Below are positions 1 to 10,326 of a stretch of 16,737 nt of DNA, piece after piece (positions within the stretch are counted from its first letter, which is position 1; each line of letters starts with the position of its first letter). A program made the position numbers and the translations under genes. Source of the stretch: Ophiocordyceps camponoti-saundersi (nom. inval.). Lineage: Eukaryota > Ascomycota > Sordariomycetes > Hypocreales > Ophiocordycipitaceae. Under the pieces are notes generated by a model that was not told the DNA's origin, did no database searches, and was given only the letters and a program-made list of their open reading frames with translations. The stretch spans positions 1 through 16,737 of the forward strand of contig PDHQ01000542.1 of the NCBI GenBank assembly GCA_003339415.1. The letters are read 5' to 3'.

Positions 1-1669
1 AAAAGAATACGATAGAAGTAAATAGAATAAGATAAAGCTATTCTATTCGCTAGTATATTTATAATATAAAGCTTCTACGGTATTCTATAGCTTTCTAGCT
101 AGCTTATATAATTAGATAGTTTCTTAGAGAAGGAAAACTATAAAAGGAAGGCTTCCTTCCCTCGAAAGGTCTTTCCTTTCCTTCTTCTCTAAGCTTTTAA
201 TCTAAACAATTAGCATTATAAAAGCCTACTCTCTATTACCTTCCCCTACCTTATAAGATATTTCTATTTAGGAAATTCTTACTTATTTATGCTTTGTGAA
301 TTTCCTATTCCGGCTACCTACTGCCCGGTTAAAGTAAGTAAAGCCCCTTACCTTCTTATTACCCCTCTTCTCTTTACTCTTAGAAGCTTAGATTAAGGGC
401 TACGGGTAAGATTAGGTAATTACGGGTACGATCCGTAACAATAAGTTAGTTAATATTACTTAAACCCTTAGTTACTTTAATAATAAGATCTTTGCTAAAA
501 GCGGGAGGTTATAAGCTTTAGAGCAGTATATAGCTAGCGGCGGCTTAAATAACTTAATTAGCGCGAAAGCTATTATAACGCGTAATAGTATAAGATTCCT
601 TAATATATTAAATAGTATTTTTCTATTACTTTTATTAATATAAAACTTACCTTAAACTTACTATAATTTTAGCTTTAACTTACTAATAAAAAGTTATAAT
701 TAAAGCTTAGCTTATAAGCTACCTTAATTATAACACGAATAGCCTTAGCTATAAATAATAGAATCGGTAATAAGTTTATACTTAATATAATTAGTTATAT
801 ATTTTATATAAAATATACTAAGCTAATTTACTTTCACTATTAATAAATATAAATATATATTAAGGCTAAATACTTACTTTACTATACTTAATAAAGATTT
901 TTAGAACTTATAAGCGTATTAATATTACTAGCGTAAGATATAATTTAAAAGTAATCTTATTTAGCAAGTATTTTACTTCTAGTATAAGTTAGAAATAAAC
1001 TATATATATATTTATAAGAACTACTTATATAATTAATTATATTAAAATTACTAATTTAATAATATCTTACTTATATTAGTAAAGGTAGCCTCCTCCTTTT
1101 TTATATACTTTTAAGCCTTAAGTTACTAATTTATAAAAATAACTTTTTAATTAAGAAAGCTTCCTAATTAGGAAGGTTTACTAAAAAGGTATATACTTAA
1201 ATATATACTATATATATAAGGGGTATATAGCTATATAGTAAGGAATTAAGAGGTATATATTAAGGCCTTAAAAGGGTATATATTAATATATATAAGTAAT
1301 ATATACCGCTACTCTCCTTTATTTATATTATTTAAAAACTTACTTTTTAATAATCTTCTTTAGCGTTTTAGCTATAATTATAGCTTATATAAAAAAAGTC
1401 CCGCTCCCCCTAAAGCTATAAAAAAGAAAGGAAACCGCAGCTATAATAGCTAAGGAGATATTACTAACTAATAAAGTTAGAGTAAGGGGGGTACCTTCCT
1501 AAACCCTCTCGGACTCCGCTACTTATTTAATAATTACTTATACGGAGATAAAAGCGTCTCCCGAAATAATTTTACTAATATTTACCTTAGCTTTTAATAA
1601 GGTAATATATATAATAAACTCTTAAGTTTAGGATTATTATATTTCGAAGTAAAGCTATATTCTAGGTAA
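1..1669. other. Degenerate AT-rich sequence, no recognisable gene
   Basis: I find no reading frame with credible protein similarity here on either strand. The stretch is TA-rich and nearly free of CA and TG, as in the rest of the window, so it is probably old transposon sequence altered by RIP. Visible structures are a purine/pyrimidine inverted repeat near 123-193, a short palindrome-like GCTTCCTAATTAGGAAG near 1159-1176, and a cluster of GGTATATA-type words between about 1185 and 1310. A few CA/TG sites survive near 290-325 (TGCTTTGTGAA, CTACTGCCC), so that part may be older unique sequence or less heavily mutated. Confidence 0.6.
123..193. repeat. Inverted repeat, AGAGAAGGAAA arms
   Basis: The left arm CTTAGAGAAGGAAA (123-136) is repeated in reverse complement at the right end of this interval, with a 3-base insertion there (TTTCCTTCTTCTCTAAG). 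The inner part is purine/pyrimidine-rich with a second nested GGAAGGCTTCC palindrome. A diverged reverse-complement relative lies at 14862-14945. The function is unknown; it may be an end or a hairpin of an old element. Confidence 0.55.
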
Positions 1670-1674
1670 AAAAT
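1670..1674. repeat. Target site duplication, left copy (AAAAT)
   Basis: AAAAT lies directly outside the left LTR boundary and is repeated exactly at 8965-8969, directly outside the right LTR. Five bases is the usual duplication length for LTR retrotransposons. The match defines the insertion as one event and fixes both ends of the element. Confidence 0.85.
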
Positions 1675-1975
1675 TATTAAGTGGTCTTTATATATACGTA
1701 TAGGTAAGAGAAAATAAAGGTAACCTAAATTAAGTATAATTAGAGATAGATACCCTTTCTTTATTATATAAGGAAAAGCGGCTATATAGCTAGATAATAC
1801 TCCACTTCTATACCCTCCTTCTTCTTATCTAAGCTACCTCCTACCTCCTAAGTTATACGAGGCACGACTTAGGTAGTAATATATATTTCGTTAGAAGCTT
1901 CCCTATATCTATACTATCCTCTATATATATATTATATAGTAAATATAAAGGGGTATAGAGAGATAATATCTAATA
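1675..1975 (-). repeat. 3' LTR of the copia element
   Basis: This 301-bp LTR reads, in element orientation, from TATTAGATAT to CTTAATA. Allowing for RIP the ends would have been TG...CA. Hand alignment with the 5' LTR at 8664-8964 gives about 29 differences, all but one of them C/T or G/A transitions (around 90% identity). Because RIP hits both LTRs, this divergence cannot be used as an insertion clock. The core conserves a CTAAGT...ACTTAGG inverted repeat near 1845-1874. Confidence 0.92.
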
Positions 1976-1980
1976 CTTAA

Positions 1981-1992
1981 CTTTTTCTTTTT
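1981..1992 (-). other. Candidate polypurine tract
   Basis: On the minus strand this reads AAAAAGAAAAAG, a pure A/G run lying five bases inside the 3' LTR. Such a tract primes plus-strand DNA synthesis in LTR elements and normally touches the 3' LTR. The opposite end of the internal region has no comparable purine run in the other orientation, which supports the minus-strand reading of the element. The five-base gap is slightly unusual, and A-richness is common in this window, so this is tentative. Confidence 0.5.
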
Positions 1993-2397
1993 ATTAAAAA
2001 ATATATTAAATAAAAAAGTATTATACGAAGAAAAAACTCTATTTTCCTAAAAGGTAAATATTTCTAAAGAAAAATAATTATATAATATTAAATAAGTATA
2101 TAATTAAAAAATTCTCTAAAGGTAAATAACGCCTATAATACCGTAGTAAAAAAAGATAAAGAAAATAAGCTATTAGCCGAAAAATAAAAGTCGGGTTATT
2201 ATATAATCTAACTTATAGTACGTTTTTATAAAGTTTTACTATAAAGGTCTCTTATAATCGTAATATTAAGAAAAATAAGTAGAAAACTAATTTTCTATAA
2301 CTTTATATTAAAAATACTAAAAAATATTACGAAAAATAGGAATTAAAAATCGGATTTTACCGCCTTTTACCGCTTTTAAAGGGGTATAAAAACCCCT

Positions 2398-2454
2398 CCT
2401 CGCTCCCTTTCTCTCTCTCTTTCTTTCTTTTCTTTTCTTCTTTCTTTCTTCTTT
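2398..2454. repeat. Polypyrimidine/polypurine tract
   Basis: A run of about 57 bases is composed almost only of C and T on the plus strand, with a TC/TTC simple-repeat character (CTCTCTCTCTTTC then TTCTTT units). On the element's own strand it is purine-rich. It is inside the 3' tail of the copia element but too far from the LTR to be its primer tract. It may be a simple-sequence expansion or mark a nested element border. Confidence 0.6.
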
Positions 2455-3439
2455 AAGCTAATTAATAAAAATAATAATAATAACTAGAAAGATTTTTAAT
2501 AAAAATTAATAAGTTATATAATATACTTAAGTTATTTTTATTAATAGTTATTAGTTATATAATATACCTCCTTATCCTAATAATATTATAGCTTATTAAC
2601 TTAGGTTTTTCTAAGTTTATATACTTTATAATAAAAAAGATAACCGGCGCTTTATATAATAAATATCCTTAAATATAAAAAAGAAAGGTCTAGCTATTAT
2701 ATAATAATAATACTAATAAGAGAGTAGTAAGCGGAGATCTAATTAGCAGCTATACCGTTATCTAATATCTTTATCTACCTTAATAATACTTAAGATTTTA
2801 AGTATATTAAAGCTATTATTATCTAACGCTTAAGTTATTTTTTAATAATCTTACTTATAAGTTATAGTAAGTAAGTAAGGTAGTAGTAAAACTATATTAT
2901 ATTTATATTAGAAATCCTTATTTATTTAATATATATTAGATAAATAGTAATAAGGCTTATATTACTTATATATAGCGGTTTTATACGATAAGATATTTTT
3001 TTATATAACGGGGCTAAGCGTTATAAACTCCTAAGCCGGTACCTTATATTTTAGTAATTACTCCTATTAAGTTACTCGATAGTTAGTAGCGGGGATAGGT
3101 AATAGTAATACTAGGCGGAGCGCTACCTAACGCGGAGGAGTATATTACTATCTTAAACGATAAGTAATAAGGGGTAGGGGTAAAAAAGAAATAATAGTAA
3201 GGTTAAATAATAAAAAAAAAGGAAAAGAAAAAGAAAAAAAAAATTAAGCGTTTAGGACTTATAGCTTTACTTTTTAAAATTAAGCATAAGGGTTAGATAA
3301 TACCTAGAAAGAATTAATAGTAATTTTTATATAAAAATAATAGAAAAAAACGTAAAAATATAAAAAAAATAGGAAGGTAAGGATAGAGGGTTAAATAAAG
3401 TAAAGATATAGGAAAGAAAAGAGTATAAGTCTTATATAA

Positions 3440-4620
3440 CCTAAGTAAGTTATTAGATAGTAGTTTTAATTTATAACTTATAAGAATTTATAGAAATAAG
3501 GGTTAATAAGGTTAAATTAAAGCTATTCTTAGTATAAGCGTTAGCTAGGTTATTCTTACTATTAATCTATTATATTTCTAAAATTTCCTTACGCTTATAT
3601 AACTTATAAATAGCTATAATATTAATTATTAGCTATTTTTCTATTATTAAGCTAAGCCTTACTAAGTAATCGTATAATAAATATAAGTTTATATAAAGAA
3701 TAAAAAAGATCGGAGGCGTGCTTAAAGATTATACGATAGCTTAAATAGTTAAGTAAAAGGCTAGGCTAATATTAACGCTATTTACTATACTATAAAGTTC
3801 GCTTATTAGGATATTTTAAGTAACCCTTTTATACTTCGTAGAGGTTTAGTAAAGGATATTACCTTATATAATAAATAAATTAAAAGACTAGTTTTCCTTA
3901 TTAAGGATAATTAAAGTACTAAGCTATAAGGTAAGGTCCTTATTATTTATAAATAACCTATCTATAAAAATAAATAGTTTCGTATAAGATAAGTTAAGCG
4001 GAATAAACTATAGACCGCGGGTAATATTATTAATTTATTACTAGATATATTTATTAAAGGCTAAAATATCTTATAAGGAAGGATTAGTTATTTAAGCGGC
4101 TATTATAAGGTTATACGATACCTCTAGTTAATAGGTAAAAATAATATATACTCCTCGGGCTTACTAGCTAATAAAGTTTTACGAGGTAATATCGGCAGTT
4201 AGGTTAATAACGTAAAGGCCCTTTACCTATCTTTTCTATATAAGGATAATATTATATAATTTGCGCGTAATATAACTACTATTAAAGTTAATAGATAAGC
4301 TATTAGTAAGGAATATTTTAAGCTTTATATAAAGCTTTGCCTATTTTAACTTATTTTCCTTAAGTTTAGAGAACGTGTTAGATATAAAAGAGAATATATT
4401 ATTTATCTATAAGCTTATTATTCCGAATAAGTCGGGGCTAGCTATTATAAATAAAAGATATAAATTATACGATAAGGGCGTTATATAAAAGTTTATATAA
4501 TAATAATTATAATATATCTTAAACTAGTATAATCTTAATTTTACTAGCTTATATAGCGGCTTCTTAATATATAAAAAAGTATAAGGTAAATATTAATCTT
4601 ATAATTCTTTTAAAAAGTAC
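3440..4620 (-). pseudogene. Copia pol remnant: RT C-terminal half and RNase H
   Basis: Read on the minus strand with TAA/TAG taken as former Gln/Trp, one frame is continuous and matches fungal Ty1/copia polyproteins. In order it shows a KKPLY motif of the RT (about 4548-4565), a hydrophobic stretch ending in QINN at 4398-4409 where the family has Q-x-D-D, and a QQARG-x-Y segment. Next come FIDRLFINNKDL (about 3936-3980, family FxDASFANNKDL), STKYKRVTQ (about 3815-3852, family STKCKRVTRS), a LYDYLVRL motif (about 3651-3678), and NLANAYTK (about 3522-3552, family NPADAMTK). RT copies the RNA and RNase H removes it. Both catalytic Asp codons of the RT now read Asn, as RIP G-to-A changes would produce. 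It is clearly dead. Confidence 0.9.
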
Positions 4621-7600
4621 GCGTATATTATATAACTTAAAAGATTAGCAGATTACGTATATACTTATATAATATCTCGTAGTTCGCCTTAGTAGTTATA
4701 TAACTTTATAAAGGTAAGTTTAAGAGTAAGAAGGAGGCGCTATAATATACGTAGAATTATAAGTAATTACGTAAGTATTTCTTTCTTACTATTATCGCTA
4801 TACCCTTAAATAACGAGCTAGGATTTCTTATAAAATCTATTATTTAAGTTTTTTACCTTTTATATAAGACGCGTTTTAAAAATACGCGTATTAGGGTCTA
4901 ATATAAAATTATATTAAACGAAGGTAAAGATTTCCTATATAAAAACGGTATTAATTTCCTTATAGTTAAAGGCTTTAAATAGTTATCTTAAAATAATAAT
5001 AATATCCTATTACTATAATTATACGGTAAGTACGTAGTTATTTTTTTCCTTTATAATAATAAATACGGAGAGAAAAGCTTTATATAAGTTTTTATTATAT
5101 AGGAATATAATCGGAATTTTAAACTATACTTTTTTCTCTATAAGTATAATAGAGAGGGAGCAGAGATAAGGTTTAACTTATATCGTACGAAATCTAGTTA
5201 ATCTTATAGAAAGTTTAAGGATAATATCTTAGCTATCGAAACTAGAAATATAGAAAAGACCTTACTATTTATTTTTTTATACTAAATAAGAACTTTACTT
5301 TAAAAAGAAAGTAATAAGATATCGTATAAGTTAGGTTTATTTTAAGTATAAAGAGCGCGTAAAATATCCGCTTAAGCTTTAATTTATTATACTTATTTTA
5401 TAGCGCGCTAAATCGCTTAGGCTTATAAAGTAATATTAGGGGCTAGGGGTAAGTTATATAAAATATAGGGGTAAGCGCTAAAAATAAGAAATATTAAGAT
5501 AAGGCTATTTAATTTAGTTATATCGTTAATAGCTTTAATAGCTATCTAAAAAATAGTTACGTTATTAATCTTAGTATTAATTTCCTATTATAAAATATTA
5601 TACGCTTACCTAAAAGGGGCGTATATATATTTAACTTTACTAATCGCTTAATACGCTTTAATAAGTATTTCTTTATATATAGTACTAAGTAATTTCGCGT
5701 TTATACGAAACTCTAAAAAGGAAAAGTTAGTCTTAGTATCGTAGGAGATAATATCTAATAAGCTTTAGTATATATAAATCTAGCACTTATATAAGGTATT
5801 CTAAGCGTCTACCGCTAATATATTTTATATAAAAGCAGCTACTTAGAAAGATATAGCTTTATTAATAGCGTATAGGACCGGCTTACCGCTAAGGTAAAAG
5901 ATATCGATAATAAGTAAGTAGTTAAAATTATAATTATCTTTAAAGGAGAATTTAAATCGCTAAGGTTTTAAGTTATATAACTAATATTAGTAATATAAAT
6001 ATTAGATTAACTTAAGGGCTATAGGGGTTATATCCGAAAAATTAGCTTTCTTTAATAAGTTATAAAGCTATTATATATAAGGGTAGCTAAAATATCGGTA
6101 AAGCTATTATAACTTTTATTTTATATAATATAATATAGATTCTTATTTTAAGATATTAAAAAATAGATATCCTTATTTTTAAATAATAGGAATTATTATA
6201 TTATTATATTATATAATAATATCTTATATATTATTATAGAAAGCGTAGAAGTAATTAGTATTTTTAAAATAGAAAAGGAATAAGGTAAAAATATCGAGAA
6301 TATAGTAAAGGACTTTGCTAAGGGGGTTTTATATAATAATAGTTCCGATTAGCTTAGTAAGTTCTAAGAAGCTAAAATAGATTATATTTTTAGTTAAGGT
6401 TTAGTTAATAATTATATAAAGGTATTCCCGAATATAAGCTTTTACTTATAATTTACTTATAGTTAAGATTTATATAGCTCCTATATTTTAAAGCTCGCCT
6501 TAATATATTATACGATATATATTAAAAAGGAGGAATTATTCTACGGGGACCGCTAAGGCTTTTAGTTAGTAAATATTATCGCTAGTAAGGCGGTATATAT
6601 AAGCTACTATAGTAAAAAATAAAACCGCGTTTTCGCTACTAATAATTTCTTCTTTAATATCGGAGTTTTCGTTATATAATTATAAAAACTAGGAATCTTA
6701 TTTATTAAAACCTTTATATAATAGGAGGAATACGCTAAATTCTTCCTCTATAAAAAGGTCTTAGCTAGTTTCTTTATAACTAATAAGGTATTATTTACGT
6801 ATACGTTAGATATTATCTAACTTATAGTTTATAAACTAATATCTTTCTTTTTTATATATAAAATACCTTTATATTATATAAGGTTAAAACTAGCGTTACT
6901 ATAGGGAAAAATATTATATAAGGGGCGATTATCGTTAGTAGGAAGTAAAAAAAGATTATTTAAGGTTTATATAATATTTATTATAATTAAGGTAGCGTTA
7001 TTTAATAAAAAACTAATTAGTAGTTTTATCTATAGCGATAATAAGAGAGGAATAGAGGCGATTAATAAATATTTTATACGATATATCTTAGAATATTATA
7101 GCTAATTTAAGTTTTAGAACGCTACGATAAGCTCGTATAATAGTAATAAGAAGTTACTTTTCTCCTTAATAATTAAGTTTAAAAGTTTATTAAATAAGTT
7201 AAAGTTTATTAAGGAGGGTATTAAATAAATTTATTATAGTTTTATTAAGGTTTTCTTATTATATAATATTAAAAAAAAAGTAATTTAATCTATCTAATAT
7301 AACGAATAATTCGTATAAGTATTAAAGTATATATTTAAAAAAGTATAAATTTTATCTTATTATTTATCTAACTTAATAAAGTATAAATAATAGTTCTAAG
7401 CTTTATCTTAAAAGATATCTAAAAAAATAGCGTAAAATTAATCTTCTATTATACTAATATAGGAGTAATAGCTAATAAAAATCCTAGCCTTATTAATTAA
7501 TATATTATATAGCCGCCCTATATAATTCTAATCTTTTCGCTAACTTTTAAGGAAGGCGGTAACTTTATCTAGGGAGATTAGTCTATTTACTACTTTTCGT

Positions 7601-7879
7601 ATTAATAGTAATATATAAACTCGTACGATATTTATTAAGGCTTAATTTATCGGTTCCGGGAGGGTTTAAGTTAAGGTTACTAAAGGTAGCTATATATTTA
7701 AGTTATATAAAGTAGTTAATTTCTATATATAGGTTATACGAAGTAAGGGTTTAGCTAAGATATTTTATAATAGCTATATTAAGATATATCTTAATTTAGG
7801 GGGCTATATTAAGTATAAAGCTTATATTATATAATTTAGAAAAGTTAGTTTAGAAAAAGGGGGGTAGTCTAACTATATA
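4621..7879 (-). pseudogene. Copia pol/gag remnant: expected protease, integrase and RT N-terminus
   Basis: By position this stretch between gag and the recognised RT should hold the gag C-terminus, protease, integrase and the RT fingers. Minus-strand translation gives long frames broken by TAA/TAG only, for example a segment near 7000-7450 ending in a Gln-rich stretch reminiscent of the gag linker. I could not place the integrase HHCC or DDE residues with confidence; Cys, His and Asp codons are exactly those lost to RIP (TGY to TAY, CAY to TAY, GAY to AAY). Plus-strand frames are also open here but show nothing recognisable. Confidence 0.55.
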
Positions 7880-8552
7880 GAAAGGGCTTCTTATAAGCTA
7901 GGGGGTAAAACGTTTTCTAGCTTAGTCTTAAGAAATCGTATAAAGCGTTTAATTAATATACTATTTCCGATAAGCGGGATATATTATATAACTATAATTT
8001 AAGTTAGTTTTTTTAAAAATATATAGTAAATATATTTTAGCTAATAGTAAGTCTATCCTTAAAGTTCCGATTAGATTATATAAAGAAGGTTATCTTTATA
8101 AAAGTTAAAGTAAATAATATCGTATATTTACTAAGCGATAAATATTATTAATTTAACCTTATTAGGAGGTTATATAAGGTTAGGTTATATATCCTAATAA
8201 AGTAAGTTTATACTTTAAGTTTAAATATAAGAGTTAATTTCGCTTCCTTCTATTATTTTATTATATAAAGCTAAAATCTTATTTATTACTATTATTATAG
8301 TTAATATATTTATTATTTCCTATTTAACTTTTAGAGTTATAAAAGCTATATTATCGTTATTACGTTTCTAGAACGCTATTAAAAATAATATTATATAACT
8401 AATAAAAAGTACTAAGCTAAATATAGCTTTTCGGTAAAAACTTTATTATTAGTAAGTATTATATATTACCTTAATCTTTTAGTCTTAATAGTAGTACCGG
8501 GTAAAAATAGCTTTTCGGTAAAAACTAATATTAAGAAATAAGGTAAAAGTAT
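7880..8552 (-). pseudogene. Copia gag remnant
   Basis: This region is the reverse complement of the gag segment in the truncated copy at 13777-14466 and is more heavily mutated. The ATG used in that copy corresponds here to ATA near 8548. Gag would form the virus-like particle in the cytoplasm. The assignment rests on position, directly downstream of the 5' LTR and leader, and on one shared long reading frame between the two copies. No zinc knuckle is visible, so the sequence itself does not prove the family. Confidence 0.6.
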
Positions 8553-8663
8553 AAATATTAGTTAATAGCGGGTATAGGGGCTCTTTAATATTATATAATA
8601 CTTATCTTATTACTTTAGCTAATCTATAATTAACTAATAATAACTAATATAACTATTAATTAG

Positions 8664-8964
8664 TATTAAGTAATCTTTATACGTACGTATAGGTAAGAGA
8701 AAATAAAGGTAACTTAAATTAAGTATAATTAAAGATAGATACTTTTCCTTTATCGTACGAGGAAGAGCGGCTATATAGCTAGATAATACTCTACTTCTAT
8801 ACCCTCTTTTTTCTTATCTAAGCTACCTCCTACCTCCTAAGTTATACGAGGCACGACTTAGGTAGTAATATATATTTTATTAGAGGTTTCCCTATATCCG
8901 TGCTATCCTTTATATATATATCGTATAGTAAATATAAAGGGGTATATAGAAATAATATCTAATA
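8664..8964 (-). repeat. 5' LTR of the copia element
   Basis: This 301-bp direct repeat of the LTR at 1675-1975 has exactly the same length, TATTAAG at its left edge and CTAATA at its right edge, followed by AAAAT. In element orientation it would carry the promoter and start of transcription, but none can be defined after RIP. The leader just inside it (CTAATTAATAGTTATATTAG on the minus strand) is shared with the copy at 13666 and should contain the primer binding site. I could not match it convincingly to a tRNA. Confidence 0.92.
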
Positions 8965-8969
8965 AAAAT
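8965..8969. repeat. Target site duplication, right copy (AAAAT)
   Basis: Exact partner of the AAAAT at 1670-1674, immediately outside the right LTR. Confidence 0.85.
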
Positions 8970-9119
8970 TTTCGCGGTTATAATTAACTTATATAGCGTC
9001 GCCCTCCCCCTTAAAGTTACTTTAAGCGCGGCTAGCTATTATTATAAGGTAATAAAGGGAGCGGAGTTTACTTATAATATAAAAATAAAAAGTTTATATT
9101 TATATCGCTATAAGCGCAG

Positions 9120-9885
9120 AGTTTATAAAATATATAAAAAATATATATATATTTTTAAATTATTTTTTTTATATTTAAAAAAATAAAACTTATAAAAGTA
9201 TAGTTTTATATAAAATTTAAGATATTCCTTATAAATAATACTTTTATTAACTTTAATAATAGCTATATTACCTAATAATTTTATAATATTATTATTATAT
9301 AAGAAAAATAAGCTATTAGCTAGTAAATTATTATTTTAAACGCTAATATAACTTTATAAAACTTTATTAATTAATATATTTATAAAGTATATATTATTTT
9401 TACTTATTAGCTTAAAGCTTTATATAATATTATTATTATCTCTTAAGTAACTAATCTTTCCTTTTAAGATATTACTATTTTTAATAAACGCTTTTAATAA
9501 TAAATTAATAACGCTTAATAAAAACTATATTTTATCCTTTTAAATCTTTTTTATATAAAACTATTTATTTTTATAAATAAGTTTTTTACTAATAATAAAA
9601 GCTTTATATTATAGCTTAATACTCTAATTATTTTTAGTAAAAAAAATTAATTATTAAACTTATTTATTATATAAAGTAATATTTTTTATTAGATTTTTAA
9701 AAAATATAAAAAAGTTATATAAAGCGTTTTTATAAGTAAATTATATAATATAATAAATAAGGTTAACCTTAAACTTTTCTTTTATATTATAATTTAAAGT
9801 ATTATATAATCTTTTAGCTACCTCTTAATTTCTTTTATTTTTTATATATTAATATTATTAGAATTTATATTAGGGGCTTAAATAG
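9120..9885 (+). pseudogene. Second, diverged copia pol fragment (RT end to RNase H)
   Basis: On the plus strand this aligns almost gap-free with the minus-strand pol of the neighbouring element (about 4400 down to 3650). Shared features in order are YIKFKIF, INFN-x-SYIT, YNII, QNFI, then FNKRFQQQINN, LFIFINKFFTNNK (family FxDASFANNK), KYKKVIQSVF (family KCKRVTRSVL) and a long hydrophobic RNase H helix. In the best-aligned block most nucleotide differences fall at plus-strand third positions of this frame, as expected for real coding. It starts near the RT catalytic loop and is lost inside RNase H near 9870-9885. No LTR of its own is visible. It is a different, older copia family or a much older copy. 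Confidence 0.8.
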
Positions 9886-10326
9886 TATTTAGGACTACTA
9901 TATATAAGGAGGGGGGAAAAACCAGGCAGGTTCTAGGGGAAAACCCACTACTTAAGAGGCAGAAGCCTAATAGGGTAAAGTTAAAAAGTAGGAAAAAGCG
10001 CTACTATATGCCTTACTTAAGCTTATAAAGCTATAATAAAATAATAAACTAAAGTAAGGCTAAAGATAATACCTTATAAAAATAAGTAAATAATATAAAA
10101 GTATATATAAAGTTAGCTAAATAAGCTATAAATTAGTAACCGGGCGGGGCGGTATATACCTTGTTATTAAGATATAAATAAATAAAAGCTAAGTAATATA
10201 TAGTTTCTTTCCCTTCTTTTCTTTTACGGGAGTATATATAATTATAAATACCCTTACTATAATAGTAAATAATACCTTATAGCTAATTACTAATTTAACT
10301 CTTAACTAATATTAATATAATTAAAA
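9886..10326. other. Boundary and leader of an unidentified element
   Basis: No coding is recognised. About 9918-10012 is unusual because it keeps several CA/TG sites (ACCAGGCAGG, CCCACT, GGCAGAAG, ATATGCC), so it may be single-copy sequence or the protected edge of an insertion. Further on, 10140-10162 is a small GC island (CCGGGCGGGGCGG), and 10204-10230 is pyrimidine-rich, as in many fungal promoters. A leader for the frame starting at 10327 is plausible but not shown. Confidence 0.45.

Larger units (their letters stand above)
1976..3439 (-). other. Copia element 3' internal tail, no recognised coding
   Basis: About 1.46 kb separates the end of the RNase H remnant from the 3' LTR. Several frames on both strands are fairly open, but that is expected where TGA cannot occur, and none gives a domain I recognise. 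The stretch contains a long pyrimidine run on the plus strand at about 2398-2454 (C/T words such as CTCTCTCTTTC), and an A/G-rich run near 3190-3243. It could be a 3' untranslated tail, a lost extra ORF, or a small nested insertion. Confidence 0.5.
1675..8964 (-). mobile_element. Ty1/copia LTR retrotransposon, complete but RIP-inactivated
   Basis: Two direct 301-bp LTRs flank 6.7 kb of internal sequence, and the whole is bracketed by the 5-bp duplication AAAAT. The orientation is minus. RT and RNase H motifs of the copia type read on the minus strand, a purine-rich tract on that strand adjoins the LTR at 1675-1975, and a related copy at 13365 carries LTR, leader and gag in that order. Gag lies next to the 8664-8964 LTR, and RT then RNase H lie towards the other LTR. 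This is the copia order, in which integrase precedes RT. All frames are full of TAA and TAG at expected Gln/Trp positions, so the copy cannot encode working proteins. RNase H ends roughly 1.45 kb before the 3' LTR, which is a long tail for this superfamily. Confidence 0.92.

Noticed and set aside
6786..6806. Minus-strand YVNN, resembling a YVDD polymerase loop
   Set aside because: It is too close to the 5' LTR for a copia RT, the flanks do not fit, and the proper loop is at 4398-4409.
3000..7500. Long plus-strand open frames inside the copia element
   Set aside because: They are shadows. The minus strand gives ordered copia RT and RNase H motifs, and comparison with the relic at 9120-9885 places most differences at minus-strand third positions.
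1675..8964. Dating the insertion from LTR divergence
   Set aside because: About 29 differences are nearly all RIP-type transitions, so neutral-clock dating does not apply.
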